From: an uncultured Eubacteriales bacterium
Lineage (GTDB): Bacteria > Bacillota > Clostridia > Oscillospirales > UBA644
Direction: 5' to 3'
Assembly: GCA_905207625.1 (NCBI GenBank)
Contig: CAJLLT010000012.1
Coordinates: 1-61,288, forward strand
Length of the DNA: 61,288 nt
This document shows positions 7,810-16,146 of this stretch, one piece after another (position 1 is the stretch's first letter; each line of letters begins with the position of its first letter). The notes below the pieces were generated by a model. That model was not told where the DNA came from. It made no database searches and worked only from the letters and a program-made list of their open reading frames with translations. The position numbers and the translations under genes are program-made.

Positions 7810-8940
7810 TCAGCGGAACATTCCCTTCACTTTATCCCAGAAACCCGTACTCTTTTCATAGCTTGCGGGGGTTTCGGCAAATTGGTTAAGTAATTCCTTT
7901 TGCTTTGCGTTGAGGTTTTTCGGGATTTCCACTACTATCTTTACATACATATCGCCCCTGCGGTTTTTTTCGTTGAGGTAAGGAACCCCTTTGCCCTTGA
8001 AATTATAGACCGTATTGGGCTGTGTGCCTTCGGGAATTTTATGTTTGAAACTTGCCCCGTCAACCGTAGGTATATCAAGGGTACATCCCATGCACGCCTG
8101 AACAAACGTTATCGGAATATCACAGTATATATCAAAATCCCTGCGTTCGAAAATAGGATGGGGTCTGACCGAGATGCGGATATTCAGATCTCCGGGAGCG
8201 CCGCCCCGAAGCCCCGCGCCGCCTTTTCCCCTTATCCTGAGGGTCTGATTGTTGTTTATTCCGGCGGGAATGGTCACATCCTCCACGGAGGACTGCTTTA
8301 CCTGTCCCGTACCGCCGCATTTTTTACAGGGATTCGTTATTATCTTACCTGTTCCCCGGCAGGATGAGCAGGTGGTCTCTGTCTGCATATTTCCGAATAA
8401 GGTCTGCCTCATCTGACGGACCCTTCCCGTACCGTTGCAGATCTTGCAGGTCTCAGGCTGAGTCCCCGCAGCAGCTCCGGAACCTCCGCAGGCATCGCAG
8501 TTTACCGTCCGGCGGACGTTGACGCTTTTCTTGCATCCGAAAACCGCTTCGTTGAAATCAAGTTTTACCGAAACAGTCACATCCTCACCGGGAACAGCGG
8601 AGGAATAACGTCTTGAAGCCGCGCCGCCGCCGAAAAAGCTCCCGAAAATATCTCCCAGGTCACCGAAATCCCCGAAATCCACTCCCCCGGTATAACCGCT
8701 GGAATAGGACTGATCCACCCCGGCGTGACCGAACTGATCATAGCGGGCTTTCTTGTCCGGATCGGAAAGAACGGAATACGCTTCTCCAACTTCCTTGAAC
8801 TTCTGTTCAGCCTCTTTATTGCCGGGGTTAAGGTCGGGATGGTACTTTTTTGCCAGATTTCTGTATGCCTTTTTTATTTCGTCCTCGCTGGCGTTCTTTG
8901 AGACCCCGAGCACCTCGTAATAATCTTTTTTGTCTGCCAT
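7810..8940 (-). CDS. dnaJ: Chaperone DnaJ (Hsp40)
   Basis: A 376-residue class I DnaJ. The J domain (1-70) has the HPD motif (KKYHPDLNP) that stimulates DnaK ATPase. It is followed by a Gly/Phe-rich linker (about 75-115). The zinc region has all four C-x-x-C-x-G-x-G repeats (CDACGGSG, CKICNGTG, CSSCRGTG, CKKCGGTG), and a C-terminal substrate-binding domain completes the protein. It works with DnaK and GrpE in folding and disaggregation. Last gene of the heat-shock operon, 68 bases after dnaK, separated by a stem-loop. Confidence 0.98.
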   Translation of the reverse strand: MADKKDYYEVLGVSKNASEDEIKKAYRNLAKKYHPDLNPGNKEAEQKFKEVGEAYSVLSDPDKKARYDQFGHAGVDQSYSSGYTGGVDFGDFGDLGDIFGSFFGGGAASRRYSSAVPGEDVTVSVKLDFNEAVFGCKKSVNVRRTVNCDACGGSGAAAGTQPETCKICNGTGRVRQMRQTLFGNMQTETTCSSCRGTGKIITNPCKKCGGTGQVKQSSVEDVTIPAGINNNQTLRIRGKGGAGLRGGAPGDLNIRISVRPHPIFERRDFDIYCDIPITFVQACMGCTLDIPTVDGASFKHKIPEGTQPNTVYNFKGKGVPYLNEKNRRGDMYVKIVVEIPKNLNAKQKELLNQFAETPASYEKSTGFWDKVKGMFR

Positions 8941-8962
8941 ATTACCCTCTGTTATGCGCCGA

Positions 8963-8993
8963 GATTTGCCGAAGGCTTTACCTCCGGCAAATC
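8963..8993 (-). other. Stem-loop between dnaK and dnaJ
   Basis: A perfect 9-bp stem GATTTGCCG / CGGCAAATC with a further AGG/CCT pairing inside the loop. There is no T-run, so it is more likely an RNA-stability or processing element that lowers dnaJ relative to dnaK than a full terminator. Confidence 0.55.
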
Positions 8994-9008
8994 AGCGTTT
9001 TAGTTTAC

Positions 9009-10838
9009 TTATTTATTGGTTCCGTCATCATCCACAACGGTATAGTCGGCACCGCCGTTGGCATCGTTTCCGTTGGGCGCGGCACCCTGAGCACCGGGCT
9101 GCTGCTGAGTCTGAGCGTAAAGCTTCTCGGCAATCTTATAAAATGCCTGCTGCAGCTCTTCGGTCTCCTTCTTTATGGTGTCCGTATCGGAATTCTTGGC
9201 AGTTTCCTTAAGATGGTTGATTTTTTCCGTCAACCCGTTCTTTTCAGCCTCGGGGATTTTATCTCCGGCTTCGGAAAGAGTCTTCTCACACTGATAGCAG
9301 ACCTGGTCGGCGTTGTTGCGGACCTCTACGTCTTCACGGCGCTTCTTGTCCTCCGCAGCAAACTTTTCGGCATCCGCAACAGCCTTCTCCACTTCTTCCT
9401 TGGACATATTCGAGGAAGCGGTAATGGTGATGTGCTGTTCCTTATTGGTTCCCTTATCCTTTGCGTAAACGTTCACTATACCGTTTGCGTCGATATCAAA
9501 GGTGACTTCAATCTGGGGAACCTGCTTCGGTGCCGGGGGAATACCGTCAAGGACGAAACGTCCGAGGGTCTTGTTATCCGCAGCCATTTCACGTTCGCCC
9601 TGAAGAACATGAACCTCAACGCTGGTCTGTCCGTCAGCGGCAGTGGTGAATATCTGGCTCTTCTTTACGGGGATGGTGGTATTTCTGTCTATAACACGGG
9701 TGAACACGCCGCCGTAAGTCTCAACACCGAGGGAAAGGGGTGTAACGTCAAGCAGCACCAGACCGGTGACATCGCCGCCGAGGATACCTGCCTGAATAGC
9801 CGCACCGATAGCGACACATTCATCGGGGTTGATACCCTTGTGAGGTTCTTTGTTTATAAACTTTCTGAGAGCCTCCTGCACCGCGGGAATTCTTGAGGAT
9901 CCACCCACAAGCAGAACCTTATCGATCTTATCGGGAGTAAGGCCCGCATCGGCAAGAGCCTTTCTCACGGGTGTCATCGTAGCCTCGACCAGATCGGCGG
10001 TCAGTTCGTTGAACTTGGCTCTGGTGAGAGTAACGTCAAGATGCTTGGGGCCGGTGGCATCGGCGGTGATAAAGGGCAGGTTGATATTGGTGGAGGTCAT
10101 GCCGGAAAGCTCGATCTTTGCCTTCTCAGCCGCTTCCTTAAGTCTCTGCATAGCCATTTTATCGGCAGAAAGGTCTATACCGCTGTCCTTCTTGAATTCG
10201 GCAACGAGATAGTTCATTATTCTCTGGTCGAAATCATCGCCGCCAAGGCGGTTGTTACCGTTGGTTGCAAGAACCTCAAACACGCCGTCGCCGATATCGA
10301 GTATGGATACATCGAAGGTACCGCCGCCAAGGTCATAAACCATGACCTTCTGCTCGGCTTCCTTATCCACACCGTAGGCAAGAGCCGCGGCGGTAGGTTC
10401 GTTGATTATTCTGAGAACTTCAAGACCGGCGATAGTACCGGCATTTTTAGTGGCCTGTCTCTGGGCGTCGCTGAAGTACGCAGGAACGGTAATAACCGCC
10501 TGAGTGACTTTTTCACCCAGATAAGCCTCAGCCTCAGCCTTCATTTTCTGAAGAATCATTGCGGAGATCATTTCAGGGGTATAATCGGTTCCGTCAATAT
10601 GGACTTTGTAATTGGAACCCATTTCTCTCTTTATGGAAATGACGGTTCTGTCAGGATTGGTTATAGCCTGACGTTTAGCCGCCTGACCGACGATCCTTTC
10701 GCCGGTTTTGGAAAAAGCGACAACGGAAGGTGTGGTTCTGCTGCCTTCGGAGTTAGCGATGACTACAGGTTCGCCGCCCTCCATTATTGCTACGCAGGAA
10801 TTGGTGGTACCCAGGTCGATACCGATTATCTTGGACAT
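9009..10838 (-). CDS. dnaK: Chaperone DnaK (Hsp70)
   Basis: 609 residues, typical of Firmicutes DnaK, which lacks the loop segment of Gram-negative forms. Nucleotide-binding domain signatures: GIDLGTTNSCVA at the start, VYDLGGGTFDVSIL near 170 and VLLVGGSSRIPAVQ near 310. The substrate-binding domain follows the DVTPLSLG linker, and the tail is Gly/Asn/Ala-rich. ATP-dependent folding chaperone acting with DnaJ and GrpE. An AGGAGG sequence precedes the ATG. Third gene of the hrcA operon. Confidence 0.99.
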   Translation of the reverse strand: MSKIIGIDLGTTNSCVAIMEGGEPVVIANSEGSRTTPSVVAFSKTGERIVGQAAKRQAITNPDRTVISIKREMGSNYKVHIDGTDYTPEMISAMILQKMKAEAEAYLGEKVTQAVITVPAYFSDAQRQATKNAGTIAGLEVLRIINEPTAAALAYGVDKEAEQKVMVYDLGGGTFDVSILDIGDGVFEVLATNGNNRLGGDDFDQRIMNYLVAEFKKDSGIDLSADKMAMQRLKEAAEKAKIELSGMTSTNINLPFITADATGPKHLDVTLTRAKFNELTADLVEATMTPVRKALADAGLTPDKIDKVLLVGGSSRIPAVQEALRKFINKEPHKGINPDECVAIGAAIQAGILGGDVTGLVLLDVTPLSLGVETYGGVFTRVIDRNTTIPVKKSQIFTTAADGQTSVEVHVLQGEREMAADNKTLGRFVLDGIPPAPKQVPQIEVTFDIDANGIVNVYAKDKGTNKEQHITITASSNMSKEEVEKAVADAEKFAAEDKKRREDVEVRNNADQVCYQCEKTLSEAGDKIPEAEKNGLTEKINHLKETAKNSDTDTIKKETEELQQAFYKIAEKLYAQTQQQPGAQGAAPNGNDANGGADYTVVDDDGTNK

Positions 10839-10905
10839 AATTTTTTCCTCCTGTAATATTCAGAATATACTCAATATCAATATTATAAAACAAAGCTTCG
10901 CCGCT

Positions 10906-11424
10906 CTATTCTGAGACGACTTTCACTTTGGCATAACGCACAACTTTGTCTCCCAGCTTATAACCCTTCTGAAAAACCTCAGCCACACAGCCCTCTTCGT
11001 ATTCGTCGCTCGGGCCCTGCATGACCGCCTCATGAAGGTCAACGCTGAACTTTTCGCCTTTCTCCCCTACGGATTTTACCCCAAGGGAATCAAGTATAGA
11101 TGTAAACTTTGCGTAAATCTGCTCCATTCCCTTTTTAAGGGGAGTATCTTCGGGACCCGCAGCTGCAAGCGCCCTCTCCATATCGTCGGTCACCGGCAGA
11201 AATCTGCTGACGGTGTCAGCGACCGCCATACCGTAAACGGCATCCTTTTCCGCTCTGCTCCGTTTTTTGAAATTATCGAAGTCGGCGGCAAGACGAAGGA
11301 ATTTGTCCTTCATATCCTCATCGGTCTTCACCGGAGCCGGTTCGGGGGAAACATCCGCAGTGACCTGCTCCGTCTCGGGTTCGGTACCGGGATCTTTTTC
11401 CTTATTTTTCTTTTCCTTTGACAT
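10906..11424 (-). CDS. grpE: Nucleotide exchange factor GrpE
   Basis: A 172-residue GrpE. An acidic, low-complexity N-terminus precedes the long dimerisation helix (DKFLRLAADFDNFKKRSRAEK) and the C-terminal beta domain that opens DnaK (LHEAVMQGPSDEYEEGCVAEV, KGYKLGDKVVRYAKVKV). It releases ADP from DnaK. The ATG at 11424, preceded by GGAGAGG, is preferred over an upstream TTG that overlaps hrcA. Confidence 0.97.
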   Translation of the reverse strand: MSKEKKNKEKDPGTEPETEQVTADVSPEPAPVKTDEDMKDKFLRLAADFDNFKKRSRAEKDAVYGMAVADTVSRFLPVTDDMERALAAAGPEDTPLKKGMEQIYAKFTSILDSLGVKSVGEKGEKFSVDLHEAVMQGPSDEYEEGCVAEVFQKGYKLGDKVVRYAKVKVVSE

Positions 11425-11441
11425 TATATATCCTCTCCGTA

Positions 11442-12461
11442 TCAAAATTCTTTTTCAATATGCTCCTGAAGGCTGAGCATAACATGCTTGCATCCGGCGA
11501 TAACCTTGGAATAATCCATTCTTGCCGGGCCGAGAACACCTATGACTATGGGGATCCGCGCCTGTCCGGACACGCTGACAACGCTGGCACGGAGTTTTCC
11601 GAGGAGCTTGTTTTCATGCCCTATGGAAACGTGTATGTCTCCGCTTTTTTCCGCATCAAGAAGCTGGGAAAGTATATCCTCGTGCCTGCTCAGCAGACTG
11701 AAATATTCCTTTGCCGCCTCAACGTTGGAAAACTCCGGATACGACAGGACTTTCTCACTGCCGCTGACAATAAGCTCATAAGATTTTATTTTATCCACGA
11801 GGTTTGCCACGGGTACGACCACACAGCTCATCTGGGGACAGTTTCTGTCCACCTCATCCCGGAAAAGCATTATCCGTACTCCGCCAATCTGACTGACCGG
11901 ATAATCCGCAAACACATTGTTCAGCAACTTTGTAAGCTTTGTGCAGTCCTCAGCGGTTACGTCCTGATCCATTTTGGTAAACACGGACTTCACCGCACCG
12001 GTATCGCTGATGGCCATGATAGCCACGGTGCGTTTGCCGGAGGGCATGACCTCAAAGGTAAAACGTCCGTCTCCGCCCGAAGAAGCGGCGCTGAAAACGG
12101 TGCATCCGGAAAACTCCGCCAGACACGCGGAAGCGGAACGGATGGTCTCAAGCAGCCCCACACAGGAACGGAAAGCCGGCATGAACATCTTCAGATCACG
12201 TTCATCCAGAGTGTATTTATCCAGAGAAGAGTTGACGTAATACCGCAGACCTTCTTCGGAGGGAATACGTCCGGCTGAAGTGTGAGGCTTGCAGAGGTAC
12301 CCCATTTTCTCCAGCTCATTCATCTCACTGCGTACGGTGGCGGAGGAAACGTTAAGGTCCATATTGTCAAGCAGAGTCTTTGACCCCACGGGCTCACCGG
12401 TGGAAATGTAGGAGGAGATGACAGAATCAAGTATCCGCTTCTTGCGGCTGTCAAGTTCCAT
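11442..12461 (-). CDS. hrcA: Heat-shock repressor HrcA
   Basis: 339 residues. An N-terminal winged helix (ELDSRKKRILDSVISSYISTGEPVGSKTL and SSATVRSEMNELEKMGYL) is followed by the HrcA dimerisation and GAF-like domain. HrcA represses by binding CIRCE and is kept active by GroEL. A perfect operator lies directly upstream, so the operon is autoregulated. I use the ATG at 12461 (MELDSRK), since the longer frame would run through the CIRCE element. Confidence 0.97.
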   Translation of the reverse strand: MELDSRKKRILDSVISSYISTGEPVGSKTLLDNMDLNVSSATVRSEMNELEKMGYLCKPHTSAGRIPSEEGLRYYVNSSLDKYTLDERDLKMFMPAFRSCVGLLETIRSASACLAEFSGCTVFSAASSGGDGRFTFEVMPSGKRTVAIMAISDTGAVKSVFTKMDQDVTAEDCTKLTKLLNNVFADYPVSQIGGVRIMLFRDEVDRNCPQMSCVVVPVANLVDKIKSYELIVSGSEKVLSYPEFSNVEAAKEYFSLLSRHEDILSQLLDAEKSGDIHVSIGHENKLLGKLRASVVSVSGQARIPIVIGVLGPARMDYSKVIAGCKHVMLSLQEHIEKEF

Positions 12462-12483
12462 TGTCTCACCTTCCCGTTTACTT

Positions 12484-12510
12484 TTAGCACTCTTTACCTC
12501 TGAGTGCCAA
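12484..12510 (-). promoter_or_regulatory. CIRCE operator
   Basis: Inverted repeat TTAGCACTC - 9 bases - GAGTGCCAA, one mismatch from the consensus TTAGCACTC-N9-GAGTGCTAA. It lies just downstream of the -10 box, so bound HrcA would block initiation or clearance. Confidence 0.97.
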
Positions 12511-12517
12511 CACCGAT

Positions 12518-12546
12518 AATTTACCACTATTTTCTCCGTTTGTCAA
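12518..12546 (-). promoter_or_regulatory. Sigma-A promoter of hrcA-grpE-dnaK-dnaJ
   Basis: Minus strand TTGACA (12546-12541), a 17-base spacer, TAAATT (12523-12518). Start of transcription is expected around the CIRCE left edge. Confidence 0.85.
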
Positions 12547-12661
12547 GAGGTTCATTCGCTTTTTTATAATTAAGACCACATTTTTCACATTTGTGACACA
12601 TTCGTTTTTTCCGTACCCTGAGAGAAGTTCTCCGAAGAATACCGTAAAAGGCTGAAAAGCG

Positions 12662-12692
12662 GGATTCCCGGGCGCAAAACGCCCGGGAATCC
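12662..12692 (-). terminator. Hairpin after the purine permease gene
   Basis: Perfect 13-bp stem GGATTCCCGGGCG / CGCCCGGGAATCC with a 5-base loop. The downstream minus-strand tail has only four Ts. It is positioned to end the permease transcript. Confidence 0.7.
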
Positions 12693-12726
12693 GGAAAATA
12701 CTTTAAGTTCAGGCTGTCAACCGGAA

Positions 12727-14178
12727 TTACATGGTGATGAACACGAATCTGGCGATGAACAGCAGCGCTATAATGGTAACAACGATATCCTTCTTGGAGT
12801 ATTTGCCGGTGAAGAGGGTTATCAGGGTATAGGTTATGGCACCGATACCGATACCGTTGGAAATGGAGTAGGTCAGAGGCATCATGATAAGAGCCATGAA
12901 TGCCGGAGCTGCGGAACGGGCGTCGGACATATCGACCTTTGCAAAGCTCTTGAGCATGAGAACGCCGACGAAAATCAGTGCGGGAGCGGTTGCGCAGGAG
13001 GGAATGATGGACGCAATGGGAGAAAGGAACAGGCACAGAGCAAAGCATGCCGCAGTGATAAGGGAAGCGAAACCGGATCTGCCGCCGGCAGCAACACCGG
13101 AAGCGGACTCAACGAAGGTGGTAACGGTGGAAGTACCGCAAACGGCACCGGTAACAGTTGCCACAGAGTCGCAGAGCATGGATTTCTCCATATCTATGGG
13201 GTCGCCGTTTTCGTCAAGCATATCAGCCTCGGAAGCGGTACCGTAAAGGGTTCCGATGGTATCGAACATATCCACCAGGCAGAAAGTGATTATGAGCATG
13301 ACAGCGGAGAACACACCGCCGATAGCTTCACCGGTGAAGGCTTCCTTCCAGGATTCAGCCTTGAACACACCGGTAATACCTACTTCGCCGAAATCCTTGA
13401 AGGCGGTAGCAATCTGACTTCCCATCTGGGTAATATCAAATTCGGGAGCCTGCCATGTGATCAGGTAGTAGATAACAGCGGATGCCGCTATACCAATGAT
13501 GACGCTGCCCTTGACGTTGAGCTTGGTAAGGGAAGCGATGATTATGAAGCCGAGGAAGGCAACGAGTGCGGGGGCGATAACGGTCTTCCAGTCGCCGCCC
13601 TTGATATCGACGATTTGAACGAAGGTATACTGGTTGTCCTGGATGATACCGGCGTTTTTAAGACCTATCATGGCAATGAACAGACCTATGCCGGCAGGAA
13701 TGGCCTTCTTAAGGCAATCCGGCAAAGCCTTCGCAATATAGCTGCGGAGTTTCGTAGCGGAAAGGAGCATGAATATCAGACCGGAGACAAGAATTATTAC
13801 AAGACCGGACTGATAGCCCTTGACAATGCTCTCGCCCTTGATAACGCTGGGCAGAACAAACGAAACAAAAAAGAAGGAGTTCAGCCCCATGCCGCATGCC
13901 TGTGCAAAAGGAAGTTTGGCGTAAACGGCATAAAGCAACGTACCGATAACTGCGGAAAGGATAGCTCCGATATAAACGGCATTCCATACTCTTCCGGCAT
14001 CGGTGGCGTCAAAGCTGAAGCCAATGAGCTGATTGGGCTGAGTGATCACGATATATGCCATCGCAAAGAAAGTGGTGAGACCGGCTATGATCTCGGTTTT
14101 GACATTGGAGCCGCGTTCGGAGATCTTGAAAAACTTATCAAAACCGGAAACGCGCTTCTCAGTCTGCTGAGTTGCCAT
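12727..14178 (-). CDS. pbuG: NCS2 family guanine/hypoxanthine permease
   Basis: 483 residues with 12-14 transmembrane segments. The N-terminal ERGSNVKTEIIAGLTTFFAMAYI segment and the GTLYGTASEADMLDENGDP loop with following SMLCDSVATVTGAVCGTSTVTTFVESASG are signatures of the AzgA/PbuG branch of NCS2 transporters, which import guanine and hypoxanthine by proton symport. The start at 14178 follows GGAGGA; a longer frame runs into the riboswitch terminator. The guanine-type riboswitch upstream fits the purine substrate, since guanine would shut down its own importer. Confidence 0.92.
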   Translation of the reverse strand: MATQQTEKRVSGFDKFFKISERGSNVKTEIIAGLTTFFAMAYIVITQPNQLIGFSFDATDAGRVWNAVYIGAILSAVIGTLLYAVYAKLPFAQACGMGLNSFFFVSFVLPSVIKGESIVKGYQSGLVIILVSGLIFMLLSATKLRSYIAKALPDCLKKAIPAGIGLFIAMIGLKNAGIIQDNQYTFVQIVDIKGGDWKTVIAPALVAFLGFIIIASLTKLNVKGSVIIGIAASAVIYYLITWQAPEFDITQMGSQIATAFKDFGEVGITGVFKAESWKEAFTGEAIGGVFSAVMLIITFCLVDMFDTIGTLYGTASEADMLDENGDPIDMEKSMLCDSVATVTGAVCGTSTVTTFVESASGVAAGGRSGFASLITAACFALCLFLSPIASIIPSCATAPALIFVGVLMLKSFAKVDMSDARSAAPAFMALIMMPLTYSISNGIGIGAITYTLITLFTGKYSKKDIVVTIIALLFIARFVFITM

Positions 14179-14264
14179 GTTGTTTTCCTCCAAAAATAAT
14201 ATTCCGGCAGCCTCCTTCATCACAAAGAAGCTCCCGTGCCACTCCGAACCCCGGAAATATAAAA

Positions 14265-14283
14265 AACGGCGCAGACCGCCGTT
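14265..14283 (-). terminator. Riboswitch expression-platform terminator
   Basis: Stem AACGGCG / CGCCGTT with a 5-base loop followed on the minus strand by a run of T. It lies 20 bases downstream of the purine aptamer and about 90 bases before the permease ATG. Confidence 0.85.
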
Positions 14284-14302
14284 CTCGCAAAATACGAAAA
14301 AA

Positions 14303-14373
14303 CACATCAGTAGTCGCCGATTTAAGGCCGGCGGTAGAGACACGCAACCATATCTTGCGCATATATTGACGGT
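14303..14373 (-). ncRNA. Purine riboswitch aptamer, guanine class
   Basis: On the minus strand the conserved core is present. P1 is CGTCA / TGATG. P2 is CGCA / TGCG, enclosing a loop with AGATATGGT. J2/3 is TCTCTACC. P3 is GCCG / CGGC, and J3/1 is GACTAC. The specificity position in J3/1 is C (GACTAC), which pairs with guanine, not adenine. Guanine or hypoxanthine binding should stabilise P1 and let the downstream terminator form. The neighbouring gene, a purine permease, fits. Confidence 0.93.
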
Positions 14374-14396
14374 GGATTCGTTATTAAGTTAGTTAC

Positions 14397-14425
14397 ATTT
14401 TACACCATAATTCTCTCTTTGTCAA
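14397..14425 (-). promoter_or_regulatory. Sigma-A promoter of riboswitch-permease unit
   Basis: Minus strand TTGACA (14425-14420), a 17-base spacer, TAAAAT (14402-14397). It begins the transcript shortly before the aptamer. Confidence 0.8.
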
Positions 14426-14505
14426 CCTATTTGCGGCAAATTCGATTGTTTTTTCGGAATTTTTTTCATTATTTTAACTTTTTAAACATTTTTCATAGAC
14501 GGGAG

Positions 14506-14534
14506 TTGATTTTTTCCCAAACATCTGCTATAAT
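14506..14534 (+). promoter_or_regulatory. Sigma-A promoter of the phosphoribosyltransferase gene
   Basis: TTGATT (14506-14511), a 17-base spacer, TATAAT (14529-14534). Together with the permease promoter it fills the 420-base divergent gap. No second aptamer is seen on this side. Confidence 0.75.
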
Positions 14535-14600
14535 AATAAGGTATTGATGATGACGGCGGCGGAAAAGAGCTCCGCTGCGGTCAGTAAAGGAGAAATTTTC

Positions 14601-15155
14601 ATGGTTTACAAGATGCACATTGCGGGACTGGAAAGAGACCTTCCCCTTTGCCCGCTGAACGATCACCTTACAATAGCGGCTTTCGTTATTTTCGGTGACG
14701 TGGAGCTGACTGTTGCCTGTGCCCGTGAATTGCTCAAGAAGGCACCCGATTTCGACTATATGGTCGCACCGGAAGCCAAGGCTATTCCCCTGATCCACGA
14801 GATGGCAAGACAAAGCGGCAGAAATAAATACATGCTGGTCCGTAAAGCGAAAAAGGCGTATATGAACGGCGTATTTGAAGCGGAAGACGTTTCGATAACC
14901 ACCGAAGGTTCCCAGAAGCTTTATATGGACGGAGCGGATGCTGCTCTTCTCAAAGGGAAGAGAGTCCTTATAATCGATGATGTGGTTTCCACCGGAGGTT
15001 CCCTGAAGGCTGTGGAAAATCTGGTTCATCAGGCCGGAGGAAATATCGTCGGAAAAATGTTCTGCCTTGCCGAAGGCGATGCGAAGAACAGAGACGACAT
15101 AATCTACCTTCAGCCCCTGCCCCTGTTCAATCCCGACGGGACCGAAATGAAATAA
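14601..15155 (+). CDS. Adenine phosphoribosyltransferase-like type I PRTase
   Basis: 184 residues. The PRPP-binding motif is VLIIDDVVSTGGSL (about residues 117-130). The N-terminal half has the Apt-like arrangement (PLNDHLTIAAFVIFGDVELT, then FDYMVAPEAKAIPLIHEMAR for base recognition and KYMLVRKAKKAYM). It would salvage a purine base to its nucleotide using PRPP. The position opposite a guanine-controlled permease and near prs supports purine salvage. Whether the base is adenine or xanthine is not decided by sequence alone. AAAGGAG precedes the ATG at 14601. Confidence 0.8.
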   Translation: MVYKMHIAGLERDLPLCPLNDHLTIAAFVIFGDVELTVACARELLKKAPDFDYMVAPEAKAIPLIHEMARQSGRNKYMLVRKAKKAYMNGVFEAEDVSITTEGSQKLYMDGADAALLKGKRVLIIDDVVSTGGSLKAVENLVHQAGGNIVGKMFCLAEGDAKNRDDIIYLQPLPLFNPDGTEMK

Positions 15156-15164
15156 AAGAGCCAG

Positions 15165-15250
15165 GGGGATGTTTTCAAACCCGGTGGGAGGAGACGCTTT
15201 TCCTGATATCGGATCTGCGCCGCTCCTGTATGTTCATTTCAATTTACATA
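15165..15250 (+). other. Structured 3' region or small RNA candidate after the PRTase gene
   Basis: The trailer is about 100 bases long. It folds into an irregular rod (AGGAG-A-CGC ... GCG-CCG-CTCCT around TTCC/GGA) and a GTATGT/ACATAC hairpin before the terminator. It has no open frame. I do not recognise a known RNA family; it may be only a 3' UTR. Confidence 0.3.
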
Positions 15251-15257
15251 CGCACAC

Positions 15258-15285
15258 AAGGAAGACCCCGACCCGGGTCTTCCTT
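15258..15285 (+). terminator. Intrinsic terminator of the PRTase unit
   Basis: Perfect 11-bp stem AAGGAAGACCC / GGGTCTTCCTT, 6-base loop, T-run. Confidence 0.9.
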
Positions 15286-15354
15286 TTTATTGCGGTCTGA
15301 TATATTACTGGATAACGGCAGCCCCGGTAAAAAACGGAAATGGAAATAAAAAAA

Positions 15355-15370
15355 GAGCCCCGGAGGGCTC
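15355..15370 (-). terminator. Intrinsic terminator of VTC-DUF4956 operon
   Basis: Stem GAGCCC / GGGCTC with a CGGA loop; on the minus strand it is followed by seven Ts. It faces the PRTase terminator. Confidence 0.8.
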
Positions 15371-15443
15371 AATGTAAAAAGAAATAAAAATAGTTTAAAA
15401 GAGTCAAAATGAACGAAATAGCTTGTTAAGACCCAGAACAGGT

Positions 15444-16142
15444 TCAGTCCGAGGCGATCACGCGTTCACCGCTTCTCACAGTAAGAACGACGTTCATGTT
15501 TCCGTTGCGGACCCGGATACTGTCAATAAGTTCTTTCCGGGAAACCGAGGACGCCATGGTTATACGGTAGCAAACCTCATACATGGTTCCGAAATCGGTG
15601 GTACGCACCTTGGTCTGTTCAAAGGAAGTCGTATACTTCCGGAGTATATCGTCGAAAGCACCTTCGTAATTGAGGTTCTCCGGAACGAGTATCTTGAGAT
15701 TGAAATAAGTGAATCTGCGTTCCCCGAAATGGACTTTCTCAAGGATCACAAGTATAAGACAAAGGAGAACGGTAAAAAGCATCGCATATCCTATATAGCC
15801 TATACCTGCGGCAAGACCTGAGGCCAGTCCGAAAAACACATACGCAAGATCCTTCGGGTCCGTCGGATCACTTCTGTACCTGACAAGGGAAAACGCTCCC
15901 GCAAGGGAAAACGCCCGGGCGAAATTGTTGCCCACCAGAAGTATTATTATGGAAATCACTGTGGGAAGGATCACAAGTGTCAGCACAAAAGAGGACATAT
16001 ACCCTCTGCGGCGATGGGTAATCATATAAGTACCGCTTATTACAAAGCCGGTCAGAAGTCCCACAGCGGCTATGACAAGGGTTGACAGCAACGTAAAATT
16101 CTGTCCGTACTGAGTCGAAAAAAATGATTCTATACCAGCCAT
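15444..16142 (-). CDS. DUF4956 membrane protein
   Basis: 232 residues. Four transmembrane helices in the first 130 residues surround the family hallmark AFSLAGAFSLVRYRSDPTDPKDLAYVFFGLASGLA. The C-terminal 100 residues form a soluble ACT-like or ferredoxin-like domain. DUF4956 proteins are routinely encoded next to VTC-domain proteins, often with CotH-like kinases. The gene starts four bases after the VTC gene, so the two proteins probably act together at the membrane. The biochemical role is unknown. Confidence 0.88.
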   Translation of the reverse strand: MAGIESFFSTQYGQNFTLLSTLVIAAVGLLTGFVISGTYMITHRRRGYMSSFVLTLVILPTVISIIILLVGNNFARAFSLAGAFSLVRYRSDPTDPKDLAYVFFGLASGLAAGIGYIGYAMLFTVLLCLILVILEKVHFGERRFTYFNLKILVPENLNYEGAFDDILRKYTTSFEQTKVRTTDFGTMYEVCYRITMASSVSRKELIDSIRVRNGNMNVVLTVRSGERVIASD

Positions 16143-16146
16143 GGGT

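Noticed and set aside
12461..12527. Longer HrcA starting at 12527
   Set aside because: That start would lie within the promoter and would translate across CIRCE; the ATG at 12461 matches the family N-terminus.
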